Positions 45,541-58,305 of a stretch of 64,000 bases of DNA are shown here, piece after piece; the stretch's first letter is position 1; each line of letters begins with the position of its first letter. The stretch lies in assembly GCA_023653785.1 (NCBI GenBank), contig JAMKCH010078560.1, positions 59,996 through 123,995 on the forward strand, given 5' to 3'. The notes beneath the pieces are model-generated. The model worked only from the letters and a program-made list of their open reading frames with translations, was not told where the DNA came from and did no database searches. The translations under genes and the position numbers were made by a program. Source of the DNA: Ophioderma brevispina. Taxonomy: Eukaryota > Echinodermata > Ophiuroidea > Amphilepidida > Ophiodermatidae.

Positions 45541-48500
45541 ACCATCCTTGTCTACCTGGAGAACTAAGTAGTTTAAAATTTCAATTAATTTTCATTTTTA
45601 GCAGGAAAACCAAGCCCAATTCCACACGATTCTACATACTCCGATTGTCAGATTGGAAGTGGATTTCTGTCAATTTGCCCAGTTATCCCTTAAAAAAATT
45701 TTATTGAACTGGGAGCTACTTTTTTCTTAAAATTGTGAGCATTTAATCCAAAAATGACAATCTTACTCCAAATCAGGAGCTTTTGAAGTTTGTAGAAAAT
45801 ACAGTAAACTATAAACGTAGTGTACATGTAGTATATATTTACCTGTTTAGAGCATGGTGAATTGTTGCAATAAATGGTATAAATGGTATAGCTTGATGGC
45901 CATCAAAAATTAGGCAACAGTAAAACACAGCAGTTATAAAAGTTTCACTATGAGCCAAGATGTTAATTCTCATATGGCACAGCTCAGTCATTTTTATATC
46001 ACACCCTAAATAGATCCTTGTCATTTGATTAGGAGGATTCTCGGTCCGTGTCATTAAATAATTGATATATTGCTGCTTACGTCACATACTGTGCATTTTT
46101 GTTCCCTTTGGCTGCATTTTGTTCCATTCGTTGTTCTATTGCATAGCCTCGTGCGCTTCACAAAACGCGTCACCTTATGCATAAATGATATACGGACTTT
46201 GCCGCTACTATGGGTGCTATTAATGACAGCATTGATTGCGGTGCAGCAGCGAGTCTTCGGAACTTGCGGTCTTTGTTTGAGTGAACAATGGACGCACGCT
46301 CTTGTTGTTTCTGTTGTTTTTTCCTGCCCGTCTAAAAGTAGGTGTTTTCAGCAGGATCTACGTAGAATTCCCGGACAGAGTGTCTTCAAATGCGTTACTA
46401 TATAGTAGAAGGTAATTTAAAAGTCAACATGTAGGCCTAGCCCTGCAGATCTAGGCCCTGGTCCGTAGCAACTTACTTGACAGCGGCACACAGCCCAGGC
46501 TAGGCTTAGCCGTAGTGTAGTCAAGCTAGTCTGAGCCTTTAAATACTAGAAGACAAGGATCTACTTAGATGTTATATAACAAATTGAAATGTTTTTGTCA
46601 TTCGTGCAATGGAAAAATATTTCATTTCGTTGAAAGATTAAATGTTCCATTCAACTCGGCTAACGCCTCGTTGAATGGAGGATTTCATCTTTCAACTTAT
46701 GACAATATTCTTACCATTGCACTCATAACATTCATTATTTGTATACCATTCAATTATGTACTACCAAATACACCCTGGCTTTGTTGATTATGATACCCAG
46801 AATACACAAGGTCAATTCATATTAATGCCTAACTTGAAACTATCTCACTGAACTGTGTCCTTAGTTGATGAGCATGCCATAGCTCATAGTGGTTTTATTT
46901 ATAAGTTCCCATTGATGCAAATGAGGTTTAATTTCTCTTAACAACTGCTGCGTGAGGTGTCGATGTGCGTTAGAGCTTGAGTTCTATTAAAAAGCTAATT
47001 TGCATACTTGGACTTCATAAATGAACTTCTACCAGTTATGAAAGTAATCTGCATAATATTCGTTGTAATCACTGTTTTACCAGACAAAACCGACTGGATT
47101 TGGCCAAGATCTGTGATCGGGGGTTTTTGTTTTTATGTATTTATGTGCATATTGCAATTTTAATTGTTGATACATGCACATATTAAATTTTGTATAAATT
47201 TGAACAAGAAAGTCCAATTTATGAATTTTTGTCCGTTTTAATTCATAGTGATTTAGGTAATCTGGAGAAGTGATGTGAAATTGTGTTTGTATATACATTT
47301 CTTACCATGTCCATTTAGTAAGTTTTAGAGTGTAGTTAAAGGTTGAATCACATATGGTGGTATTTATGTGGTCGAAATTAGAAATGTAGGAATTTACAAC
47401 CAAGTAAAAGAAAAACAAATTTGGCCAAATTTTTGGGAATTCATGATTTGTGTGAGCCAACTCAAATTTCAAACGCCCTCAAAAACTCACTTTTAATATG
47501 TATGAAAAGTAAATATTCTGAATTTGATTGAAGTGTATGTTCATGTGTAGAGTTTAATAGACAATAGAACAAATTTTTGGGGCCAGGTTTGGATGAAATT
47601 AGAGACCCATGGCATCGAAATGTGCATGTTGTCAGCCGCTATTTTTTTAATAAAGGCCATAAAGTAATTATGAGAAACAAGAAAATTATGTAATTTCTCA
47701 TATTTTTGAAACTCAACCTTTGATTTCAAAAGAATTGTATCGTTTAATTTTTTTTTTGTATCGGTTAACCCATGATTAAATCTATATTTTGTTGGAGTAT
47801 CAACATGGACATTTCAATGTACACGTCCTGAATGAACATTTTTAATATTCTGCTTAAAGTAAGACAAGTTTTTCTTGGTACTCATTAAATTGAATCAAGA
47901 ATAATTGAATGGTGACCAGGGAGGGCCAATGACTCTTACTTTTTTAATTGGGAAGGCTTTTCACTTCCCTTCGAAACGGCAACAATGACTTATTGTCCCT
48001 ACACTTTCAGAATGACTGTAAGAAGTTCATTTAATACCTCCACATACTTTCATAAACATTCCGATATCTTGATTAAAACATAAGTTGTCGGGTTGGCAAT
48101 TACATTTCAGCATAAGGGATTTGTGTACATAACTTCCTAATACAAACCATTCCACAAAATGCATTAATGATACAGACAGTTATTGGCTTCTGAAACTTTT
48201 CAGTCTTCCAAGATGCTCTTCCACAAATTCCATGTGTCATTTGGCTCTTTTAATAATTGGTAACAAATGTTTTTTTAATTGGGTAGTATTATTACCCAGT
48301 TCATTTTCCTAAGGAATGTTATGCAGAAAATGTATTTTAAATAATATCTAGGTGATGTTTTTGTATTTATGGTGAAAATAATGTTGGAAATAAAATACTT
48401 TTTGACAAAAAGTTAAGTTCATATGGTTTTTGTTCTCATGGTATTCAAGTAAATGCGTTTTTTTATAAGAACCAGAAAGAAACCATTCACATCAGTTTGT

Positions 48501-48576
48501 CCATGTCCTTATCTAGGCTTGCTTTATATTTAGTTTGCTACAGTTCCGAGTCCCCAGTGCACGATCATAAACCACA

Positions 48577-49013
48577 CCAAAAGTAACTCCCCACCCCTGA
48601 ATTGGCAAGTTCAAACGATGCATCAGATTATACATTAAGGGATAATTTGGAAGCAGTGTTTTATTTACGCAAATTTGACACATCATTTGTGGCCATCGAT
48701 TGGCCGGAGTAGTGTTTAGTTATTGACTGAACCCAACCCAGGATTTAAAAGTTGCAGTAAAACCTATTGACAATTACAGTTTCCCTGAAGTCAGTGCAGT
48801 CCACTTCTTCTCTGCATTACTATTCTCCTCTATCGGATTTACTGCAACTTTAAATCCTGGGGTGGGTTCGTCAAGTGGACTTCAACAATACTCAGTCGAT
48901 CGCTACAAATGATGTGTCAAAATACATAACTAAACATCACTTCCAATAATCCCATAATATATAATCTGATGTATTGTTTCAACTCCCTATTTGGGGTGGG
49001 GAGTTACTTTTGG
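48577..49013. mobile_element. Large foldback element, 437 bp
   Basis: The left arm starts CCAAAAGTAACTCCCCACCC and the right arm ends with its complement, GGGTGGGGAGTTACTTTTGG. The arms align for about 125 bp (including CATCAGATTATA and GACACATCATTTGT). A second inner pair, GGATTTAAAAGTTGCAGTAA / TTACTGCAACTTTAAATCC, is near the centre. No coding capacity. Confidence 0.8.
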
Positions 49014-49229
49014 GGGCGTTATTTAAAAGCCGAAGGCTAGGTAAGGAAACGTGCCAATTTGTGATTCCACCGTACCCATTGCACTTGCCTCAATATGCAG
49101 CTAGTACCAAATTACACGCGGACTGATCAAATGAGGTGAGTCCTTCAAAGCAAAACTGATACTGTGCTCAGTCCGTGTTCAAGCCACCCAGGTTTGTGGG
49201 GTACTCCGGGGATTGTTGTTGCCGACCTT

Positions 49230-49544
49230 AATGCAATATTAAATGTGCACGAGAGATTTCACAAACATGTGTCCCTAAAATGTGAAATTTTGATATACAT
49301 TTAAAAGCTAATCAAAAATAATCCACCAAAAGGATACTCTGAAATTATTTCTTTTGTACAGAATTGGAATCCTATGTTAACTAAAGAACAAAATAACTAA
49401 CTTCAGCCCCTTTTTATATTGAACACTTGAAAATGAAAATTGCCTTTTGTTTTCACTTTCAAGCTTTCTGTAACCAAATACAAGAAATCTATAGAGCTAT
49501 ATGAAATCACTACATATGGATGCCCCACATCTCTTGTTGCACCT
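49230..49544. mobile_element. Diverged copy of the GGTGCAACAAGAGAT MITE family
   Basis: The right end CATCTCTTGTTGCACCT is followed by TTAA at 49545-49548. The interior shares GCCTTTTGTTTTCACTTTCA and a CTGTAACCAAATACAAG block with 42675-43001 in complement. The left end could not be placed; the start is approximate. Confidence 0.5.
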
Positions 49545-50559
49545 TTAAATCGGGATATTCCCTCCCCTTCCCATCGTCATAACCATGCCGCTTCAGTCTA
49601 TACCCAAGTTATAGCAGGTGAAAAGGGGGATCAGGATTGTCCTATCAACATTCGGCTGCAGAGCAGGCGACCATAAGTTACTCCAGCCAAGACGGTCATT
49701 AGCCATTTTTAACATTGACTTTACTTAACATGTTTCCATGTCCCCCCCCAGCTGAGACTCTGGATGTATTTTAAGAACAGTGGTTCCTTGCAGTCTAGCA
49801 AAGTTACATTGTTGCCCTGCACCCCCTTAAACTAAATTCTAACTGAATTTTAGAATCTTCTACGACAGTTACTTGAATAATTTTGATGTTACCAAAATCA
49901 AATATGTCCCCTCATGGTCATTTGGCATCCATCTTGGATCCAAAGAATCAATCGTATAAAATATTTGAGTTTGAAAAGTATCCAAATGATTCGTCTTATC
50001 AGAGGTATCAGAAAAATATACTTTGGCGCCTTTGTGATATTCATTGCAAGAGATGGGTAAACTAGATAAAGGTCATGGCACTTTTGATTCGTCATTATCC
50101 TGATCTTGACAAATTTGGTATACATGTATGTTATGAGCATGAGCAACTCCAGAAAAGGTCTAGTTTGCACTATCTAGGATGTTTAGTTATTTTGGTAAAA
50201 TTCGGTGGAAGTTCCTATCAAGTTTTGTGTTGTGTGTGTCCTACCCGAAAACAAGATGTACAAATGTGGAAACTATGCATTTCCCAGATTTTCTCAGCTC
50301 TTACCCCAATTTTACACAAATTTTTGTCACGATTGAAGCATTTTTGAAAATTTGGCCCCCCCTGTACAACGACCAATCAAAAGGTTCAACTACCTTTCTC
50401 AATTTCCACCCAAACTGACAGTGAACATCACAGATAGCATTACTAATATTTTCTGATTCCTTGTGATGAGATGAATCATTTGAGATACTTTTCCACTAAA
50501 TTGAACTATTTGAGATACTTTTCACTAAATCAACGGAAACCATGTACACATCCTAGCAG

Positions 50560-51090
50560 GAATTGCTCCACCAGACCAGACATCCGTCGTAAGCGTAGCG
50601 ATCATGCAAGAGCGTAGCTGCAAGTATCCAATGTGAAGCACCCTATGTCTTGAAAGATACCTGCTGCCAACCGTCTTAATCCAGAGATAGATCTTCTTAA
50701 GCAAAGTCCCACCTCTTGAAAAACAGTCTCTAAGGATGTTAAGAGAGTCGCCTTGGTGGAAGAAAGACTGCCATCAACCAATTAACATTCTATGGTATTG
50801 ACCTGGTAGCAACCTCCACCTGAGCTGACTCCTCATGGCTGATGCGATGCCATCATAGATTGAGAAACCAGAACTGCGATCGAAGATTTCCTTGCAGAAG
50901 TGGGGCAACATGGAAGCAGATCATGACTGCCTGTGGTTGTGGAACCGCACCACAGACAAGAACACCTCTTGGTCGCCCACTTCTGGCAACAATGCAAACA
51001 AACAAGGACCTTGCGGATTTCAGTGAATCAGCCAGACATTGTACCTACCTTTGGCTGGATCATATTGAGAACCACAGTGTTTGGACACGA
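50560..51090. other. GC-richer stretch, possible transposon coding remnant
   Basis: This ~530-bp stretch is less AT-rich and more coding-like in texture than its surroundings, but no frame is long and I recognise no protein motif on either strand. A decayed retroelement is one explanation. Confidence 0.25.
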
Positions 51091-52129
51091 TAAGAAGAAC
51101 TACAATTGAAACACTTTGTACAATTAATCCCGCTTAATTCAAGACAGCCACCACACCAAACGGACCCCTTGGGACCATATTTAATTTTGGGAACATCAGA
51201 ATTCTTGAAGATGTCATACTTGTTCAAAAGTCATGTTAGAATTTAATTTTAAGGGAGGTGCATGAGACCTATAATCTCTACAACAAAGGTTTGTGGGTTA
51301 AAAACAACGATCAAAGCGATTAATTTTAAGTTTTTGAAAAAGTGTGGTCTCTGACGTTATGAAATCCCAAACACTTTTAAAAGCATTCCAATCATTAATT
51401 GAATTGTGTGCTACAAAAAATCTGTGTACGTATTACTCTGTTTTAAGAAGCCAAAGCCCTCGGAAAATGTGTAACCTGGCATTTACTGTCATCACGGAAT
51501 TGAATTCTCATATGCTATCACATGGGCCTGATTTTCATCGATTTGAACTGCAAACGTGTGCAGGGAATGTGGACAATAGCAAAGTCGTTTTGCCTATTGT
51601 ATTTGTGAAAGCCCATGTAAAATGACCCTGTCCAACAATTTTCGCTGTGAACAATAGTACTTGGGTGACCTGCCGACTAACTGTTTATGTTATATAAAAT
51701 AAATATTGACTGCTCTATATTCGTGAAATGGTTCAAAATACCTCCCCTTGGTGTTGAATTGGTTGATTTGGTGCCCTCTCAAAATGAAACCCGGGGCATG
51801 TTCCCTCCCTTGAGTCAACTTCACGCATGTCAAAAAAAGCCGGGATTTTGGGTCGGGACAAACAGAAGCACAAGTTTCTACAAAAACGTATAAACGTAGT
51901 ACGACAAAGCTACAATACACAAGATTGAAAGCAGCATAATCAAAAATGAATCACACAATTGGTTTTGACGCATTTTGACGCTTTTGCCCGGCTAGCAGGG
52001 GTCGGAACTTGGCCGGGGTTTGACATAAAAATGTTGCCCCGCAGGGCCGGGACATGACCGGGGAGTTTAATTAACATTTAAAAAACACACCTTGTGTGTA
52101 AGTCCGGGGCATTTTTTGATAAATGCATT

Positions 52130-52317
52130 ACCTCGCTTGTCTCTCTCCACCCAGGTGCTAAATGGGGAGCTGTTAGGAATATTGTCCATTGAGTGCCATC
52201 CAAAGTTATGAGTATGCCTTGGGCTTTTGTAAGGCAGCCGACATATTCCAGTGGCAGTGGAATTAATGTAAAGCGCTTTGATACATTGTGAAAGGCGCTA
52301 CATAAATGTCGACATTT
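52130..52317 (+). mobile_element. Retroposon 3' tail, L2/SINE type
   Basis: GTAAAGCGCTTTGATACATT followed by GTGAAAGGCGCTACATAAAT at 52270-52308 is the stem-loop tail shared by L2-clade LINEs and the SINEs that use them. The 5' limit is a guess. Confidence 0.6.
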
Positions 52318-52692
52318 TATTTATGGTGCATTTAGATGCTATGAACAAATGTTTGAATCACGGTGTGATATAGGCCACTGGGCTGTAATTTTTTTTCTTC
52401 CAGATCAGATCGCATCTGCACATAAGCTATGTTTGCCTCTACAATTAATTTCTTGAAAGCATCTTCCAAGAATGATAGCTTTCAGAATCAAAGTATATAT
52501 GGCAATCAGATGGAGAACAGTTTGTCTAGCTTGACAATGACAGATAAACACAACAAAACCAGTAAGTCATGGCAAAAACAAGCAGCACATACAAATCACT
52601 CTTGCTTTTTAATATTTGGTCATCGATTTTAACAATAATAATGTTTGCTCACACTGGCTCAGGAACTTGGCTGGTCTACTCATGCACATTAA

Positions 52693-53039
52693 AGGGGGAT
52701 GGCCCGATTTAAGGTTATTAACTTTTCATATTGATAGATTGGCCTTCACTCCAAAACCCCATCTGTAAAGTTTCGCGCCGATATTTCAATCAGTTTTGAT
52801 GTGAGAGCTAAAAACGTGATTTTGTAAGCCCCATATGGTACTGTGCAAAATTAATATTGGTCGACCAAAATGGGGCACATTTTTGCTCATAACTTCCAAA
52901 CCAAACAGCCTTTGGCTCTAAGATTTCACAGGGTAAATGAGAAAAATAGTAGCTTTCTTCTGATACCAAAATGTTGACCACTTCCGGTAAAATCTGGGGC
53001 TTCTGGGGACGAGGCTATTAGCGATCGGGCCATGGACCT
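52693..53039. mobile_element. TTAA-flanked MITE, GATGGCCCGAT family
   Basis: TTAA at 52689-52692 and 53040-53043 brackets 347 bp. The left end is AGGGGGATGGCCCGAT and the complement of the right end AGGTCCATGGCCCGAT (13 of 16). It is homologous to 23398-23774. No coding capacity. Confidence 0.8.
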
Positions 53040-53049
53040 TTAAACATAA

Positions 53050-53332
53050 TGGCTGATATTCTGAAAGGAAGTCTAACTTTAGACCCGGTTTTAAACCAAG
53101 GTTAGTCCTACATGAGTGGACTTTTTTCCTTCCACCATACTCTAAAAATGTGCTCTAACGGGTGAGAAAATTCCTCATGGACAGGACGGAGCAGCCCATC
53201 CATGAGGAATTTTCTCACCCGTTACATTTAACTTTCACAGTATCATGAAAGGACAAAAAGGTCCACTCATGTAGGACTAACCCTGGTTTAAACCCAGGAC
53301 TAAAGTTAGACTCTCTTTCAGAATACCAGCCA
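53050..53332. mobile_element. Foldback MITE, GGCYGGTATTC family
   Basis: Ends TGGCTGATATTCTGAAAGG and CTTTCAGAATACCAGCCA; almost the whole 283 bp pairs with itself through GTCTAACTTTAGACC, GTTAGTCCTACATGAGTGGA and GAGGAATTTTCTCACC blocks. AAT lies on both sides, as at 624-780. It starts only 7 bp after the TTAA of the preceding MITE. Confidence 0.85.
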
Positions 53333-53689
53333 ATGACAATAACATTAACTTACAGAAAATAACTTCAGTAGCTTACCTAGAAAAAATAAAACATCCTTTA
53401 CCCAGAAATGCCAGTGGAGGAGAACATTGAAAACAAACAAACAAAATAAAACCATATGCAACTAACTGGGGAGTTCTAAACACAATGACCATGCGGTAAT
53501 GGGTCTCACTTTCAGCCTCCTGGCATATGAATGACCCTCTCTTTTGATGCCAATTTTGGTATGGAGATGGGTCACTTTTTCAATGCTCTCAAATTTGTCA
53601 GAAAAAATGCACCAATTTCCTCAATCTTGAACCAAAATTTCCCAAAACGTAGACTCAAAACAACTTCCATGTTGCCAGTGGATAAAAAA

Positions 53690-53735
53690 ACAAGAGGTTG
53701 TTGGTTCGAGTCCAGTCAGGTGCTACATTTTTCCT
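53690..53735 (+). other. Possible tRNA-derived SINE fragment
   Basis: GTTGGTTCGAGTCC contains a good B-box sequence, but no A box or tRNA fold is evident around it. Confidence 0.3.
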
Positions 53736-53808
53736 TGTTTGTTTCTTGTTTGTCAGTGCTCCCATGCACTGGTCTCTCTCACGAAAGATTACAATTTGCC
53801 ATTTGAAT

Positions 53809-54041
53809 GCAAGAAGGTCGTATGTGCAATAGCTGCCATTTGTCAAAAATTACCATCAAACATACTATTATGCCAAGTCTTTGGTCAGTGGCTTTTGAAA
53901 TGGTTCTTCAGGCGACACAGTCGCTTGAACCATTTCAAGAGCCACTGACTCAAGAAAAGATAAAATTAAGCCATCTTAATACTTCAGCACACAAATGTAC
54001 ATGTATCACATGGCAGCTATTGCACTTACGACCTTCTTGCA
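53809..54041. mobile_element. Palindromic foldback MITE, copy 2
   Basis: Ends TGCAAGAAGGTCGTATGTGC and GCACTTACGACCTTCTTGCA pair almost perfectly; the centre is TTCAGGCGACACAGTCGCTTGAA. Homologous throughout to 3579-3814. Confidence 0.85.
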
Positions 54042-55328
54042 CTCACATGACCAATTATTATTCATAGTCCACCCAGAGAACTTGTACACCATTTCTCTAC
54101 GTCTGTGTAGTGATGTCATAATCATTACCCACTTTTACATATGAATCAAGATGTGCCGTCTTTGTGAGTGTTTCCATTGAGTCGGCATGCGCACGTAATA
54201 TCGCTGACGTCGGGAAATGGAGTATTGTAGCATATTCAAAACACAGCTGCTTAAATATTCAGTGTACATAATTACTACCAATAATACAAAATAGTAAAAA
54301 CAATTACTGCATTGAAAATACAATATGCTGGCAAGACTTACAATTTCAATTCATTATTGTAAATTTGTAATGATTCTAAAAAAAATGTCTTTTTCAAATA
54401 AAATATTGTGTAACTTCTCAGGACTTTTTCCCCCAATTTCTGGGGAAGAATATATGTGTGGAATATTATAATCTAAGTGATAATAGCATTGTACACTTGG
54501 CCAGCTGCCACCTCGGTGAAGCAAAATGATTGTGACAATTACCTGATAGCAACATAATTTATAACAGGCAACAGCACTTTGAGGCATGGTGGAAATTGCT
54601 ATACAAAAGCTAATTATCATTATTGGGTTTTAGTGGGGAGTTTCCCTAACCTGACACTTTTTTTCTGACACACTTATGAATTCGGAAACCCTTAACAGAA
54701 TAAAGCACAGTTTTTTTTTCCATTATTAAAGGTTTCCGAATACTTAAGTGTGTCAGATGGGTCAGGTTACGGAACTCCCCTTTTAGTGTCTGTTGACAAA
54801 GACCATGCCTAAAAATTTGGTAAACTGCATAAGGCAGTATGATGAGATTTCAAATGCTGGGAAAATGTGAAATCCATGAACTTCAGAAGTTCCTTCACAG
54901 GAAATTTTGTCATTTGGAAAGTTTTGATTTTTCAAACACAGAACAATGTACTGGGAAATGTGTCTCCCTGTCTGGTAAATGTAATTCATCCTCCTTAAAA
55001 GTAACAAAAATATGTGTCATCAAGCTATTAGCAAAATAACCCATATTTTGCTTCATCAGGACTAATCCCTGTTCCAAAACAAAAGAGTACTAATTTGTCC
55101 AAATTTAACAAATACAAAAGATGATACTTTTCAAAAGCAATGATTAGCAACCATTTGTTAAATCTAACTGGGAATGAAGGTCAAATTTCATGATCTTGTC
55201 AATGCTTGAAATAAAAACGGCAAAAATCACTTCAAATGTTTTTTAGATTAACAGCCATTAAATTCACATATTTGCCACAAGTACCCATTCTTTATAGCTT
55301 GAAGTATATATGCTTAAGTACTTGTCTT

Positions 55329-56445
55329 TAGTGTCCAACCGATCACCCCAAGTTCTGAATATGCCGATTTCCGATTGATTGCTCTTTTAATCTGCCGATC
55401 CGATCCCGATTTCCGATTTTTAAAAATTGCATTATTCAAGTCTACTACGAAGCCGGAAGCCCATAAAATAACAAAACGCAATCAATAAATCTACCTGTGT
55501 GTTGTGTAGTGTATATACGTATTAACTCACCTTGTTGTTTATTAGATTGAAAAAGTCGGAAATGAGAATTGAGATTCTTATCGTAAACCAAAGTTGAAAT
55601 AGCCGTCCTTAATCCTTGACACATATTCAGAGATAGACCATACAATCTGAGAACACATTTGTAGTGTTCATATTAGCCAGATAAATCTTAATTTACCTTT
55701 ATTTTGTTAAGTATTCCCAGTACTCGAAAGTAATATATTACTGCATATTCCCAAGTCTAATAGCCATTGTACAATTCAAGTGGCATTACTTGCAGTCCAG
55801 CTGAAATCTACAAGATTATGCAAATACCAAGAGTCCCACCAATGTTATTACAACATTCAACATACCACTGCAGGGCACAGCTGTAAGCTTCTAAAGCACG
55901 TATTGGCCATAGAATGCTGTGCATGACTTCTCTGACTATGCCCCGCCCACAACGGGAGGCTTGGCTAATGGGAAAGAAAGAAGTGACCTGATTGTCGGTG
56001 ACTGGGTCACTGACAAGGTGAATAAACCTGGGGAAACACCCATATCACCTAGACACTATACTATGCCCTAAGGGGTGAGTGACTGGCTATGATGTAACTT
56101 TCCCACGCTGTAAATAAGCAAATTAACAGCGCTAATTATGTCAAATACAATGTGTGTTGAAAACATTGAATTTGTACTTGAGTTTGACCATATTGGAGCA
56201 CTAAAGATTTGTGGTTAGAAAATGTAAAGGTTGGGAAAAGTGGATTGCTAACCTATTACGTAAAGTAGGCAAGGTTGAAAGGATTGTGAACCTAAAAATG
56301 AAGCCAGACTATTGCTTTGTCATAATAAGGATTGATCGGTTCATCAGATCGGTAAATGAAGGAAATTTCACCGATGCCGATTCAGATTCGAAAAGCTTAT
56401 TATCGGTCCGATTCGGAAACTACCAATGCGATCGGTTGGACACTA
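55329..56445. mobile_element. Non-autonomous hAT element, 16-bp perfect TIRs and 8-bp TSD
   Basis: The left end TAGTGTCCAACCGATC and right end GATCGGTTGGACACTA are perfect complements, and CTTGTCTT flanks both sides (55321-55328 and 56446-56453). Subterminal CCGAT/ATCGG motifs cluster inside both ends, typical of hAT transposase-binding repeats. The 1117 bp contains no transposase frame. A second copy of the right-hand 830 bp, with end and TSD, occurs at 56850-57689 within the duplicated block. Confidence 0.9.
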
Positions 56446-56710
56446 CTTGTCTTGTACTCTTTTGTCCTTATGAATAATTAATAGTTGTAGAAAATGGGAA
56501 ATGTGTTTGTTAGAACTCAGAATATAAATATTAAAATAAGTCTGTAAAAGTTTTTTAGCTTGAAAGTGGATGACCCGATCATGCTCCAATTTTGCATGTG
56601 ATATTTTCTTCCTCACATGGAACTCATTTAAAATTTTGAGTTAATCAGTCTAGCCATTTGCATAGTAGTAGAAAAGATGTATACTAAATTGGCACATAGG
56701 AAAGTGTGTA
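55615..56710 (+). repeat. Duplicated block A, copy 1
   Basis: About 1.1 kb nearly identical to 56850-57938, with scattered substitutions and small indels of the kind seen between alleles. It starts inside the hAT element and runs past its right end. Sequence after 56710 diverges from sequence after 57938. Confidence 0.9.
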
Positions 56711-56829
56711 CACAGCAAGATTCCTACTCACGGTGTAACCCAGAGCTTAGGCTACTCCATGTGTACTCTTAGCTCTACTCGAAGGGTACCCCCTTGATAC
56801 ATTATTGATGCAGTGCCAACAACTAAGTA

Positions 56830-56849
56830 TTTTTTTTTTTTTTTTTTTT
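56830..56849 (+). other. 20-T run at a duplication junction (1 of 4)
   Basis: Exactly 20 T. Immediately after it the sequence restarts as a copy of 55615 onward. Likely join padding or a gap placeholder. Confidence 0.65.
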
Positions 56850-57938
56850 CTTGACACATATTCAGAGATAGACCATACAATCTGAGAACACATTTGTAGT
56901 GTTCATATTAGCCAGATAAATCTTAATTTACCTTTATTTTGTTAAGTATTCCCAGTACTCGAAAGTAATATATTACTGCATATTCCCAAGTCTAATAGCC
57001 ATTGTACAATTCAAGTGGCATTACTTGCAGTCCAGCTGAAATCTACAAGATTATGCAAATACCAAGAGTCCCACCAATGTTATTACAACATTCAACATAC
57101 CACTGCAGGGCACAGCTGTAAGCTTCTAAAGCACGTATTGGCCATAGAATGCTGTGCATGACTTCTCTGACTATGCCCCGCCCACAACGGGAGGCTTGGC
57201 TAATGGGAAAGAAAGAAGTGACCTGATTGTCGGTGACTGGGTCACTGACAAGGTGAATAAACCTGGGGAAACACCCATATCACCTAGACACTATACTATG
57301 CCCTAAGAGGTGAGTGACTGGCTATGATGTAACTTTCCCACGCTGTAAATAAGCAAATTAACAGCGCTAATTATGTCAAATACAATGTGTGTTGAAAACA
57401 TTGAATTTTGTACTTGAGTTTGACCATATTGGAGCACTACAGATTTGTGGTTAGAAAATGTAAAGGTCGGGAAAAGTGGATTGCTAACCTATTACGTAAA
57501 GTAGGCGAGTTTGAAAGGATTGTGAACCTAAAAATGAAGCCAGACTATTGCTTTGTCATAATAAGGATTGATCGGTTCATCAGATCGGTAAATGAAGGAA
57601 ATTTCACCGATGCCGATTCAGATTCGAAAAGCTTATTATCGGTCCGATTCGGAAACTACCAATGCGATCGGTTGGACACTACTTGTCTTGTACTCTTTTG
57701 TCCTTATGAATAATTAATAGTTGTAGAAAATGGGAAATGTGTTTGTTAGAACTCAGAATATAAATATTAAAATAAGTCTGTAAAAGTTTTTTAGCTTGAA
57801 AGTGGATGACCCGATCATGCTCCAATTTTGCATGTGATATTTCCTTCCTCACATGGAACTTATTTAAAATTTTCAGTCTAGCCGTTTGCATAGTAGTAGA
57901 AAAGATGTATACTAAATTGGCACATAGGAAAGTGTGTA
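56850..57938 (+). repeat. Duplicated block A, copy 2
   Basis: Near-identical to 55615-56710 (for example AGAGGTGAG for AGGGGTGAG, GTCGGG for GTTGGG, and an ~8-bp deletion near 57872). It contains the right end of the hAT element (57666-57681) with its TSD but not the left end. Confidence 0.9.
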
Positions 57939-58305
57939 TTTATTAAAGTGGAGATGTTTGTGTTCATAACATTAAAAGGAAACATTTCCTGGACCTTAAA
58001 TTTCACCGGGTTAATGACAAAATATAAACTCACTTCTGACACCAAAATCTCTATTTTGATGGAGTAAAGCATGGGAATGAGGTTGCTGATCGGGTTGCTG
58101 ATGTTGTAGCATAGAAAAGGGAAAAGAAAAGAAAATACAGGTTTGGCCCTTTCTCTCACAGATTGGATCTTAATTTTTATTTCCAATCATGTCTAAATGA
58201 AGGATGATTTTGCTGCGATTCATTTGGCAAAACAGAAAAATAATGCTGCATTTGTTTGGAATCCAGATTAGTTTTATAGTGGGTGAATATATGTGAAATA
58301 TTTAA

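Noticed and set aside
47337..47724. Possible further TTAA MITE (TTAAAGGTTGAATC ... CAACCTTTGA)
   Set aside because: The right flank is TTGA-like rather than TTAA and terminal similarity is short, so it was not counted.
56211..57713. Two near-identical 88-101-codon frames as a duplicated gene
   Set aside because: They lie in the two copies of the hAT right half and read through its CCGAT-type subterminal repeats; they are not a protein family.
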